64,000 nucleotides of DNA from contig JAGYXB010000797.1 of NCBI GenBank assembly GCA_022495005.1, positions 1,426,001 through 1,490,000 on the forward strand, written 5' to 3'. Positions 11,861-22,083 of the stretch are shown here, piece after piece (within the stretch, counting starts at the first letter, position 1; every line of letters begins with the position of its first letter). The DNA comes from Rhyacophila brunnea (lineage: Eukaryota; Arthropoda; Insecta; Trichoptera; Rhyacophilidae). Below the pieces are notes generated by a model that saw nothing but the letters and a program-made list of their open reading frames with translations, searched no databases and was not told where the DNA came from. The translations under genes were made by a program, and so were the position numbers.

Positions 11861-12384
11861 AATTGTATTTTCTTTTCTTGTATGTATTGCCTGTCTTATC
11901 TATGTATATACTTTTTTATGTTTTTCTGTTTTTCTATCTCTATTTTTCTTAACCGATTTTCAATAACTCTCAAATAACTATATTCATTACAGGTGTACTT
12001 AAATTTTTTTGATCTAATTTAATTTGATTTTTGTGTCCGCCTGTTATTAACAAACGAATTATAAGTGGCTAGGAAGACGGAGACATTACAAATTAAACGT
12101 GCTAATTAATAATAAATATTATTATAGACTAAGCTTTATCAGTTTTAAGCAACGACATACAGCGAGCTTTTTTTACGCACCTCGGGGTTATTTGATTCGC
12201 TCCCCTAATGCATTCATATCCTTTGTGGAACGAGATTTGTACCGCGGCTACGGGATGGGACTGAGTGACCCTAGGTCAGCAAAAAATAGACGCCATAGCT
12301 TTCTTATTTTGTACATAGGTGTCACCGTGAAATAGGAGGTATTTAATTAAATTAATTATTTTAATACTCCGTAATCATCATAAC
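11861..12384. other. Unassigned sequence
   Basis: Nothing recognisable was found; the open frame around 12099-12335 has no family resemblance. Confidence 0.35.
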
Positions 12385-12626
12385 GCCCACGGTGGCCGCG
12401 CGGCTTAAGTGTTAGACTATCACACCGTGGGTCCCAGGTTTGAATCCTGGGTCTGGCAAGTACACATATTGTTTTTCAATTTGTGTTGTGAGTCAGGGTA
12501 TGGGCCTAATAGGTTGAGCAAGTGGCTGACATCCATTTCTCGTAAAAAACAAAATCGGTTAATACAAACCTCTACTCTGTGGAGGCCCATATGATCTTAT
12601 TAGGATCGGACATGGTCGGAAAAAAA
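12385..12626 (+). repeat. tRNA-derived SINE, plus copy
   Basis: The head looks like a class-II tRNA: GGTGGCCGCGCGGC with a box-A-like core, and box B GGTTTGAATCC at about 12436-12446. The body continues with GGGCCTAATAGGTTGAGCAA, CATTTCTCGTAAAAA and GATCTTATTAGGATCGGACA. Minus-strand copies are at 21740-21906, 34041-34281 and 58949-59114. Confidence 0.75.
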
Positions 12627-12649
12627 TCATCATTATGTTATTACATATT

Positions 12650-13473
12650 AATTTACAATCATTGCTTTATTTATTTGTATAATGATAATAAATATCTCTA
12701 TAAGATTGTAACGGGCTTGGATAAGTATATGCTCGGAATATCAGTCCTATGCGACATTTCTTTTACCATGGGAAAAACTCGGCTATAAATCTCAGTTCTC
12801 AGTTCCCAATGAATACAACAAAATATTCATCAGAATCACCACCGCCTTGCGCTACAAAGAATTTTCCAGGGTTTTTGCAAGGCGGTTTTATAGGCCTTGG
12901 CCGAATTCAAATTAGCAATACCCGATGCGGGTAGAAGAATAGTTTTCAAAGGCATATTCTCTCAGCCGGCACAATTTTCATTTGACTAGCATCAAGTAGA
13001 GTAGTTTGCGTGCCAAAGTCCTTAAGAAACCTTGATAGTAAATGCGAGGTATCCATAAAGGCATCTAGAAAAAAAAAACGGGCTTAAATAGATAAAATAA
13101 ATTAAATAGTGCATTTAATCATGTAATTAAGTAAGTATATTATGACAATGATAAAAATATTGGACGTGTATCTTGACATGTTAACAATGTGGGGATGGTC
13201 CCTGCAAACCCTTAAGGTAGAGAGCCGCCACTCGACATGACCATCAGTGGAATGAAACAAGGTGATGAAATGTGTAGTCTGTGAAAATAATATTTATTAA
13301 TTCAATGTAGTAAAGTATCTGCTTAAAACAATTTGTTCAATCTATCTACCTACCTACCCGTATCACTGTTTAATTGTATTTCGACAATTAATTGTAAAAC
13401 AAAACATTTGTCATTATGACCTTGGGCAACAAATACATCACATCAATATACCATGACCATGTGAATATAAGTG
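12650..13473. other. Unassigned sequence
   Basis: No gene or clear repeat was recognised. A small GCAAGGCGG inverted pair occurs near 12845-12885. Confidence 0.35.
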
Positions 13474-13481
13474 AAATCAGG

Positions 13482-14316
13482 CAGTGGCGCACCCAGGGGG
13501 AAGGGCAGGGGCCCTATCACCCCCCAAACATGAAAATTATCAGAATGATTTTAAACATTGAAATTGAAACCCAATAAACTATACCTTTGGGCTTAGACAA
13601 ATAAAGACACGGCAAAAAAATGATTTGTAATTCTCCAGCACCCTTTTTAGAAAAATTTCTAACACGAAAATTTCGAAACACTAATGTCGGGTTTTTTTAG
13701 AAACTCAATACCTAATGGAACTGTCAAAAAATTCTCGATGTCCACCCGAATTCCGGAGTGGTGATGGTAATAGCTGGGGAGGGCTGACAGAGCTCTAGCC
13801 TGGGGGCCCAGGCTGTGAGGGGCCCAGCGTGTCGGGTTGACCAGATTATTGAGATAAACATATATCACAAATTAGCTTTAATAGTAAAAAAAGTTGCCTG
13901 CGGCGCTATAATCCTTCATGACCATGAAAATATTTTCAATTATATAATTGTGCAATATATTTTTTGATTATTATGTGTCGATACAAGCTCCATTATTAAA
14001 GTAGATGTATTAAAAATCGCCAATAATTCACTGTATAAGTACCCTTAATTTGAAATGAATTAAAACCCAATTTGAAAAACGTTATTGTAGTGTTTCACAC
14101 TGCCTTTAATCTTAGCGGTAGGTAGGAGGGCGACAAATATCCTAGCCTGAGGGCACGTTTCAGAATGTGGGGACCATGGTGTAGATACACCGAGTACAAT
14201 GGGCAAAAAACTGATAAACGAGAAATTAGACTCTGAAGAAGAAAAAGAGCATATGGGACTAATTTACATTCTCTTCCTTAGGCTCCCCCCAATATTAAAT
14301 CCTGAGTGCGCCACTG
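13482..14316. mobile_element. hAT-B element (CAGTGGCGCACCC ends), copy 1
   Basis: The ends read CAGTGGCGCACCCAGGGGG and GAGTGCGCCACTG. Flanks AAATCAGG and AAGTCAAG agree at 6 of 8 positions, a decayed 8-bp duplication. The interior includes the GCTTTAATAGTAAAAAAAG site that is interrupted in the copy at 41755-43959. No transposase is present. Confidence 0.75.
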
Positions 14317-14565
14317 AAGTCAAGAGAAAGCTACCAGCAAAACGATAACCTATTTTTAATATTCACAAATATCGATACTTGAGGTAGTCAGTGTTGCTAA
14401 CCGTAGTTGACAAAAATATATCAAACAGGTTTAAAAAAAATTAGCTAGTTTCAAAGACATAATAATATTATTTAATAATAAACATCTTGTAGGTAATATC
14501 AAAAAACTAATGGGGCGATTTGCTATTTCCTGTTTCAATATATGATCATAACAATTTTTTTATAT

Positions 14566-14730
14566 ACAACGAATAAGACATAAGATTTGAGAATGTAACA
14601 TTCTATTTATTGAACATACATAATTTGAAAACATCTCATACATATTATACACACTAGAAAAAATCATTTTTGTAGAAAAAAACACCCGTCGGGACTTAAA
14701 CCTGTATCTACTGGATTCTCGTCAATATGC
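14566..14730 (-). repeat. Fragment of the tRNA-like repeat family
   Basis: TTCATTCTTAAATC-type edge sequence and the ACCCGTCGGGACTTAAACCTG box-B side are recognisable in reverse, but the tRNA-like part is incomplete. Confidence 0.45.
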
Positions 14731-14847
14731 TTTTCCAAGAAAAGAAAAGAAGAAAACCTTCTCGCATCTGATCTATATCGTATCTCATATATCTTTTTTT
14801 TTATTTTTTGTGGACTGGCTACATTCTGCATAACTACGTTCAATTAA

Positions 14848-15210
14848 GGCTATACTTCAGTTGAGGCATGGTCTAAAAAGATCGTGGCTAGGCGGTGCGC
14901 GGATTGTGCAAATGAGACGTGCCGAACAAAACATAATTTGTCATAAAAATTCAAAATGCGTCCATTTAATGTTATGTTTATTGTTATATTACTAATAATA
15001 ATAGTGTATTCATTGACATGTTTTCTTTTTCAAGTACATACGTAAAGTTTTTTAGTCATCTTTACACGATTTTAGAATATATTCATCCGACGCCATGACA
15101 AAACAAATCGACGTGCGCACACCTCCCTGTCGCTCTCCGATTGCCAGCGTGTCCGAAATTTCGTCGCACCTATAGTTGAAAATTATTTGCCGTTTCACTA
15201 AAGTACGCTC
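14848..15210 (+). mobile_element. TTAA-flanked miniature element, copy 1
   Basis: TTAA lies at 14844-14847 and 15211-15214. The ends are GGCTATACTTCAGTTGAGG and, reversed, GAGCGTACTTTAGTGAAAC, an imperfect terminal inverted repeat. Copies of near-equal length with the same flanks occur at 61451-61799 and 63145-63510. Confidence 0.8.
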
Positions 15211-15214
15211 TTAA

Positions 15215-16440
15215 GTTCACTGTATCTTACTAAATTACGCCGATTTAATCTAGTAGTAAAGTTGTTATATGAAATGCTTATCGAATTGCGTCATAATGTT
15301 GGCTATCGGCTCATTACGTGCGTCCAGCGCAACTATTGCGTTGACCATTACCTGGCCATTAATATAATTAGCATGTTATTTCAATGTGGTAATTAATTGG
15401 TAATTAACAGGTCCGCAGTGAACGCATAAGGTAGGTATCGTATTTATTTCCAGTGTGTATATGCATGAGAAGTTATAAAATTTTGTATTTTCAACGTATG
15501 ATCTGTACATATCTGTTTATTTAATTTAATCTGTGCCCAAATCCTTGTGTACCTATTTTACCCAGACATTCATTGATACTGATTATTTAAAAACTAATAA
15601 GGACATTGCATTGATTACTGGGTACTTTTAACATGCAACATGTTCTACTAATGATCGTCGACGCAAAAGCGTTACGAAAAATAGTCGTAGAATAACTATA
15701 TATAAACCGCGCAGCCCGCCCGCGGCCCGCGCCCCTCCCTGATTACTTACGCGCGCCGATTATTTTCATTTTACGTTCACTAGCCAACATAGACTAATAT
15801 ACTTTTGTAGCCTACATTCTGTGCGACGTATCGTTCGTCTGTTATTATTACTTCTTTAGTTTTATTATTGTGATTACATAATTTTCAGAAAAGTAAAATT
15901 GTTTGAATCCTTTGGATATGGTTACTTTGACAAATAAATTTTCTTTCGAATTTGGACAATCAGCATTCAGAGAATCAGTAGGCAAAGCATGTTCCATGTT
16001 TAATAATTTTAGCCTTCAAGGTTTAATTTTTAAGCGATACAACTCGGCGCAATGTCTCATAAATGGCCGGCTGGTAGACTAACCACCAAACGTGTTCGAC
16101 ACACAGTGATCTCCTCTTACCTCCGTGCGTACCGTATCACGCATTATTACCCGCTTCACCTCTCATATCTTGACAGTACAAAATCTACACGGGCTGCGTG
16201 TGGTTAGCTCACCTATTGGTCGCCTTGTTGCACCGGCAAGTCGTGGTTAAGAGCGGACTGTCTAGCAGTCGAAAAAAAATATAATAATTTGGGAGCTAAG
16301 CCAGGAGTCCTCGATAATTCTCGAGTTTTCATTATAATACATTAGTTGGAAAAAATAAATAAGCTACGCTCGAAATGGAAAATTTTACGAACCGGAGCGA
16401 TAAATAATTTTCAGTAAATATTAACATAGGTAGGTATCTA
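15215..16440. other. Unassigned sequence with a GC-rich patch after a TATA-like box
   Basis: ATATATAAACCGC at about 15697 is followed by a run of CCCGCCCGCGGCCCGCGCCC, the most GC-rich stretch in the area. It could be a promoter, but no coding exon follows. The block 16055-16150 shares CTAACCACCA and ACACAGTGATC with 51460-51540. Confidence 0.35.
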
Positions 16441-16599
16441 ATTTTATGTATATTTTATATCTATATAGCCTATCTAGCTCAGATGGTCAATTTTTTTTTT
16501 CCACGAGACGAAACTATATTTTGAAGATTTCCTTAACCGGAATGGTGCGCTCCGATTCATTTCGAGAAATTATCATAAAATCTAATGAAAAATATGGTT

Positions 16600-17490
16600 C
16601 TTGTCCGTTTAAGGGAAGCCAAAGGCAAACAAATTTTGAAAATTGCCGATATACTGGATTATTAAATTTGTTAGGTTCAGTTAGGTTAAGTAAGATTAGG
16701 TTAGGTTATATTTTCATTATTTAATTCATGAATTTTTCCTAAATCTGCTATGAAAATTGGCGCGGTTCCCGCCTGGCTTCCTGTAAACCGTACCAAAAAT
16801 ATTTATTTGCCATGCGTGCAAAAACATCGCTTTTAATTTTTAGAATTAATACGTAAAGCAAATAAATTTAATAATTATCTTAATAATTTATGAACCGGAA
16901 TGCATTTAACGGAGTGCTGGCTAACAGTCCCGTTCCGGCTCATTTCGAGCTCTGGTTGAAAGGGAAGAGCTACTAACGCCTGTTAAACTTTCAGCTGAGC
17001 CGAATACCTCTTTATAATATTACTTTGAAAGTGATATCACCAAACTTGTTTACTGCGATTCATCAAACCTGTTTGTATTCGTTCTCAATTATAGTAAGAA
17101 CAGATGATAATTTGAAAACACTGGTCAAGTTAAATTTTGTTCTATGTCAACTTTTAGCTAAGTATATTTTTTTTGCAAAATAAGGTCTCCATTTTTCAAA
17201 TCCTTATATCAGCATCATTGAGTCTCAACATGTACAAATACCAATATTATAATATAATAATATACTCAAGACAGATTTCATCCAAACGGATATTTTTAAT
17301 CAGTAACAGATAGATATAAAACACAAGACATAAGCAAGATGATCCTGAAATCACTTGAGACTGAGAAATATTTCTCAGAAGTGTTTTCAAATTGTGTATG
17401 TTCAATAAAATAATATTACATTCTTAAATCTTGTGAATTATTCGTTGAATAAAAAAGGGTACAAGTCGGTTTACAGGAAGCCAGGCGGAA
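16600..17490. repeat. Composite repeat region with TTAGG-like stretch and inverted flanks
   Basis: CCTGGCTTCCTGTAAACCG at 16777 recurs inverted at about 17467-17485. GCCGATATACTGGAT followed by TTAGGTT-type repeats (16630-16710) matches one arm of the hairpin element at 24398-24589. Confidence 0.5.
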
Positions 17491-17514
17491 GTCAGACGCT
17501 CTAATTTTTTACAG

Positions 17515-18012
17515 CGTTTTTATTAGCTCGTTTTTTTGTTTGCCCGGTGGTTCCAGTAAAAATCTTGCAATCGATTTTAAACTAACTTCCCGACTAGCTA
17601 GACATTTAAAACAATCAGTGTGCGACCCTCTTTTCAACACATTAGTTTGAAATTCAATATATTTTATAATATATCAGAACACGATCCCAATGCATTCTTT
17701 TAATACTTTTAGCCATCTTTAAGTAGAATTGAATTCATTTTCAGTTAATTCTGTTTTGTATAAAAAGTTATTTCGGAAGAAATCCGTAATCCAATCCAAT
17801 ATTATTGGTTGCTAAGGGGGTGGTCCTAGCAACTAAATTATCAACATATGCGTGCGTTACTATGGAAACCAAAATGCCATTTCAGTATTCTATATTTGTT
17901 TGTTTTTTATTTACCTTCATATCAAGTACAAGTTTGAGCATATTGAGCATAATAGTTCAACAGAAAATTTAAAAACGTTGTATATAAAAAGTTATTCTTA
18001 TCTTGTAACTAT
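17515..18012 (+). repeat. Unclassified repeat R, copy 3
   Basis: This copy runs from TTTTTATTAGCTCG to ATCTTGTAAC and is one of the two longest of the family (with 56785-57260). Confidence 0.6.
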
Positions 18013-18019
18013 TCAACGT

Positions 18020-18185
18020 AATTTCTAACCTAACCTAACCTATCTTAATCTAACCTAAAATAACAGTAGATAGAAACTGATTAAAATTCCTCATCTACTT
18101 TCTGTATGAAATCGTAACGAAAATCTATTTAATTCATTTGACAATGCGGCGCCTAATTGTCCTGGCGCCCAGTTGTTTCATTCTC
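18020..18185 (+). repeat. Telomere-like stretch and short repeat shared with 38360-38500
   Basis: A run of CTAACCTAACCTAACCTA opens the block. The following 135 bp (AACTGATTAAAATTCCT, AAATCGTAACGAA, GCGGCGCC) recurs at 38360-38500. Confidence 0.55.
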
Positions 18186-18301
18186 TATCAAGATGATATT
18201 AGAATTTTTGAAGTTATATGGGTCAACTGAAAGTATATTATTGTTATAATTATGAAATAAGTATTTTAATTGTAATGCAATTTTAATTAGACATTTTAAT
18301 A

Positions 18302-19475
18302 CAGGGGTAGTCAACCTGGTCCCTACAGCTCACTGGTGGGTATTCCAGCTTTCATGGTGGGCGGTAGGGGTTTTAAAAATATTTTCAATATGTTTTCATA
18401 AAATTCTCCGTTACAATTTAATTTTCAGTATTTAGTTTCGCAGAATCAGCCTCAGGGATCTCATAAACAATTTCATTAATTAAATGTAATTTCATCAGAC
18501 TTCATGCTTCTATGTATGCAAAGCATAAATAAAAAGATTGATTTAACTACAGTAAGTTGTTTTATAAAGATTTATTCTGCCAAACTTAGCGACAGTCTGA
18601 CATAAAGTATTTGGTAAGTAATTATTATTATATGCTTTAACTGGCTGTAAAGTAAAGTTACTTCCCTACTTTATAAATCACGAATAGTTCGAAGCAGACT
18701 TGAGAGTGGATCTATTGTTTGGGCACCGCATCAGTTGAAGTATGGCCTTATGGTGGAGAGGGTTCAGAAGAAATTCTTGAGACTCCTTTATTTGAGGTTG
18801 TACGGATACTATCCGTAGCTTTATCCAACTGACTTTCTCTTAGGCATACTTACATACTGCAGTTTGCAATTTAGAAGAAATCTTTACTTAGCTACGTATT
18901 TGTTTCGACTTATACGAGGTATAAATGAGAACTCTGCCATTCTGGGCTTTGTTGACCTGTGTGTCCCTGATAACTATCTTAGAAATAGAGAACATCAGTT
19001 GTTTATTCTCCCAAGGTGCAGAACCAGCCTGCCACTGGTAATGGCAATTGGGAGGGCGATAACTATGTTCAACGAAATTGCTTCGGGTGTTGATATATTC
19101 CACCTACGTGAGGATGAGTATGGGTGGACGCCATTTTATAAATTCTTAAAATAGGGTCTGCTTAACTCATCCGGTGTACTTCCTTGTACCTATCTAATTA
19201 ATATTTTTGTATGTACATATTTCTACTGTTTAATAACATACTGTCTATCTCTTTTTTATGTAATACTTACTGTTTTATATTTCTTTGTTTCTAAATGTCA
19301 TATTGTGAACGTCTTAAACTTATAATTTGTAATGTCCACAATATGTTAAAAATGAATAAATTGAAATTGAATTGAAAAATCACCATTACTGTGGAACCGA
19401 TGGGCGGTTAGAACATTTTACTACTAACAGAGATAGAAAAGTGGGCGGTAGATATAAAAAGGTTGACTACCCCTG
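18302..19475. mobile_element. hAT element (CAGGGGTAGTC ends) carrying a LINE insertion
   Basis: The ends read CAGGGGTAGTCAACCTGG and GGTTGACTACCCCTG. Flanks TTTTAATA and TTTTAAAG agree at 6 of 8. A LINE 3' fragment (18690-19375) occupies most of the interior, so the hAT is older than that insertion. Confidence 0.75.
18690..19375 (+). pseudogene. Jockey-like LINE 3' end
   Basis: The reading includes IVWAPHQLKYGLMVERVQ and FLRLLYLRLYGYYP, a break, then an open frame 18864-19154 with RRNLYLATYLFRL, VPDNYLRNREHQLF and VDIFHLREDEYGW. This is the C-terminal tail of a jockey-type reverse transcriptase ORF. The tail ends in AAATTGAAATTGAATTGAAA. It is 5'-truncated. Related copies are at 2935-3495 and 46263-46995. 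Confidence 0.75.
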
Positions 19476-19850
19476 TTTTAAAGTATTTATTATTTCATAT
19501 AACATGTAGTTATGCGAATTGATAATATTATTTTAACTTCAATGGCTATAGAACATAACGATATGAAGTCGACCAATTGTTGTTTTTCCTCAAATGATTT
19601 GTTTTTAATTTAAATTACAATAATATGTAAATATACCGTCGGAAATTCAATCAGTTCGTAGAAATATACGTTGATAATTATATATATTTGGTGTGTCCTT
19701 GTTCTCAATTCATAAAAAAAACTGCATATTTTTCCTGATGATAATGAAATACTTTCCAATCAATATAATATGTATATTATAATATATGAACCTGCCTACT
19801 TTCAAAATAGTAGATATGTGTTATATGAATACAAATCGTTTGTAATGATA

Positions 19851-19913
19851 TGTATATAAACAGAGAAAGTAAACAATTTGTCCATTGTTTTACATTGTCA
19901 CAGGTCTTACAAG
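19851..19913 (+). promoter_or_regulatory. Candidate promoter and 5' untranslated exon of lipase gene 1
   Basis: A TATATAAA box at about 19853-19860 is followed by roughly 50 nt that ends in a near-consensus donor, AAG|GTAAGT, at 19914. The next good acceptor is the one at 21976 that opens the first coding exon. This fits a short non-coding first exon with a 2.06-kb leader intron. It is a prediction from signals only; a similar arrangement precedes gene 2. Confidence 0.35.
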
Positions 19914-20108
19914 GTAAGTTCTACATTACCTGCTTGTTGTTTATATATTATGTACTTAATAATAATATTGTGGGGTTGGTAGCAAAAGTTGGTATATCGT
20001 CATTTTTTAAGTAATTTGTGTTTATCAACAATAAATTATAGTGTGTAATTAATTTTTAATTAATTAATAAAGATTTCAGAATGTAACATTCTATATCTAT
20101 ACTCAATT

Positions 20109-21711
20109 CAGTGGCGAAGGGTGGAGGTAGGCTGTTAAGATCCGACATAAATAATGCACACTAAACTTTGTCATTCATACGTATTTGTTTTCATTTAAAT
20201 AATACTACAATTTACGGATAGTGTAGGTTAGTTTTTAAAGTTCAATTAAAACCTTCCATGATAGATAATAGTCAAAAAATACTCATATATCTCTAAAATA
20301 TCTAAAATGATGTCATTAAATCATACATAATTTAGGATATTTTATAGATATAATAATATTTGTATCTATTATAATTTGGTTTAGGCAGGACTTAACAAAT
20401 TTAAAAAAACTAACCATCAACATGAGGTGTATTATGTATTTTTAATCCAGAGAAAACATATAAGTATAAATGAAAAAGTATGCACAATTTTGTCGTATCG
20501 CCCAAAATATACAAAAACTTTTATGGTCTGGTTTAGGCAGTGTTCAATTGATTTTTAAAAACTAACCAACACTATCTGTTAATTATAGTATTAGTTCAAT
20601 AAAAACAATATGACTAACAAAGTTTAATGTATTGGTACCTACTATTTTTATCGGATATATAATAATAAATGGTGTTAGTTTTTTTTTTTAATTCATTGTC
20701 CCATATCTAAACCGAACCATTAACAGATAAAAAAAATAGTGTTTCAACAATAAAATATCTAAAATTATATATGATTTACTGGTATAATTTTAGATATTTT
20801 ATAAATAGGCGAGTATTTTTTTAACTATTATCTATTATAGCTTCGTTATTTTAAACATCTGTGTGTACTTATGTACGCGCGTTAGAAGTTATACTTATTT
20901 GGTGTAACAAAACAAAATAACCCGTTACATGAGTATATTAATATTACAGTGGATTAAGTTGATGAAAACGTATGCTATTCATCTGTGTCTAATATATTAT
21001 AGCACATGATAATTGTAATTTAATTATTGTATTTTACCAAAACTCATCTTTGCCATACAGCGGTTATAATTGATTCAGAAGTGAGAGTAAGAATGATGAA
21101 TTAATAAAAAATCAAATTTTAATATATTTTTTGAATTATTTACCAACTCAACATTCACAAAATTTGTTTATTTATTGATATTTAATTTTACTCATAAATA
21201 ATACTTACATAAATATAGCCATCAAATCTTGATACACAATCAATACAATGAAAAATAAATATACACTCCAATATAAATAAAGTGTTATAAAATATAAATT
21301 AACAATGTAGAATGTTAGTCTCCAGAAATTTGTTTATAAACATATATATTTATTATGACACAATATTGGTTATGTTTACAACACGTGCTGTTTACTTGGT
21401 TGTATTGAACGACTAACTAAATTACACTATGCGTGTGCGCATGTACCCTTCAGACCGAAATGAATATAATCATAATAATAAATTATGTGTTGCATCGGCG
21501 AGCTCATCTTCATCACTCGCCAAAAATACACTCTGATCTGTTTTTCCAAACGCGCCAAGAGACGTATAACTTAAATTATAAAAACTAACCTACACTATCT
21601 TCAATAAATTTGTACTCTTAGTTCAATGAAAACAAATACGTATGCCTGACAAAGTGTAATGTACACCATTTATGTCAGATCTTAACAGCCTACCTCAATC
21701 CTTCGCCACTG
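20109..21711. mobile_element. hAT-A element (CAGTGGCGAAGGG ends), copy 1, with internal insertion
   Basis: The ends read CAGTGGCGAAGGGTGGAGG and CCTCAATCCTTCGCCACTG. It is longer than the 572-bp copy at 25615-26186 because it contains a 640-bp block (20855-21490) that also occurs at 40718-41370. The 8-bp flanks do not match. It lies in the leader intron proposed for lipase gene 1. Confidence 0.65.
20855..21490 (+). repeat. 640-bp repeat, copy 1
   Basis: It begins near TGTACTTATGTACGCGCGTT and continues through GTTTACAACACGTGCTGTTT. The copy at 40718-41370 is the same throughout with few differences. The first 60 bp also occurs reversed at 60117-60178. It has no coding potential. Confidence 0.65.
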
Positions 21712-21739
21712 TCATGTTACATATGGGCCACCATAAAGT

Positions 21740-21906
21740 GGTGGTTATATTAACGTACTTTTTTATGAGGAATGGTTGTTAGTTATTTGTCCAACCCATT
21801 GAGTGGATCAAGCACACGTTGAAAAAAATGTAACAGTTTGTTTTAATCACGAGCACGATTGAACCGGCGACTCATGACTTCATAGACGGGTACACTACCA
21901 ACTGTA
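21740..21906 (-). repeat. tRNA-derived SINE next to the first coding exon of gene 1
   Basis: On the minus strand a tRNA-like head has AGTTGGTAGTG as box A side and GGTTCAATCGTGC as box B. The body matches the SINE at 12385. It ends about 70 bp before the acceptor of the first coding exon. Confidence 0.6.
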
Positions 21907-21976
21907 ATAGATTATAATATTTTTTCATTGCCTGATAATATGTAACTATTTTTAAATGTATAATTTTAAACCATAG

Positions 21977-22083
21977 GTCCTCTACGATGGGAAAAAGCAA
22001 AGTGTTCAATGTCATTTTTGGCGGAGTTTTACTGATGGTGATAACTTGTCCAGTACAACGTGTTGGAACAGTAATATTAACAA
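21977..22083 (+). CDS. Lipase gene 1, first coding exon (signal peptide)
   Basis: The exon follows an acceptor ending CATAG at 21976. It has 10 nt of leader, then an ATG at 21987, and ends at 22083 before GTATGT. It encodes a charged start (MGKSK), a hydrophobic stretch (VIFGGVLLMVIT) and a likely cleavage region. The intron is phase 1, exactly as in gene 2. The ATG is chosen because it is the first in the exon and opens the signal peptide. Confidence 0.7.

Noticed and set aside
16446..16724. 92-residue open frame ending in TTAGG-type sequence
   Set aside because: Its last third is telomere-like repeat and one arm of a hairpin element; not a protein.
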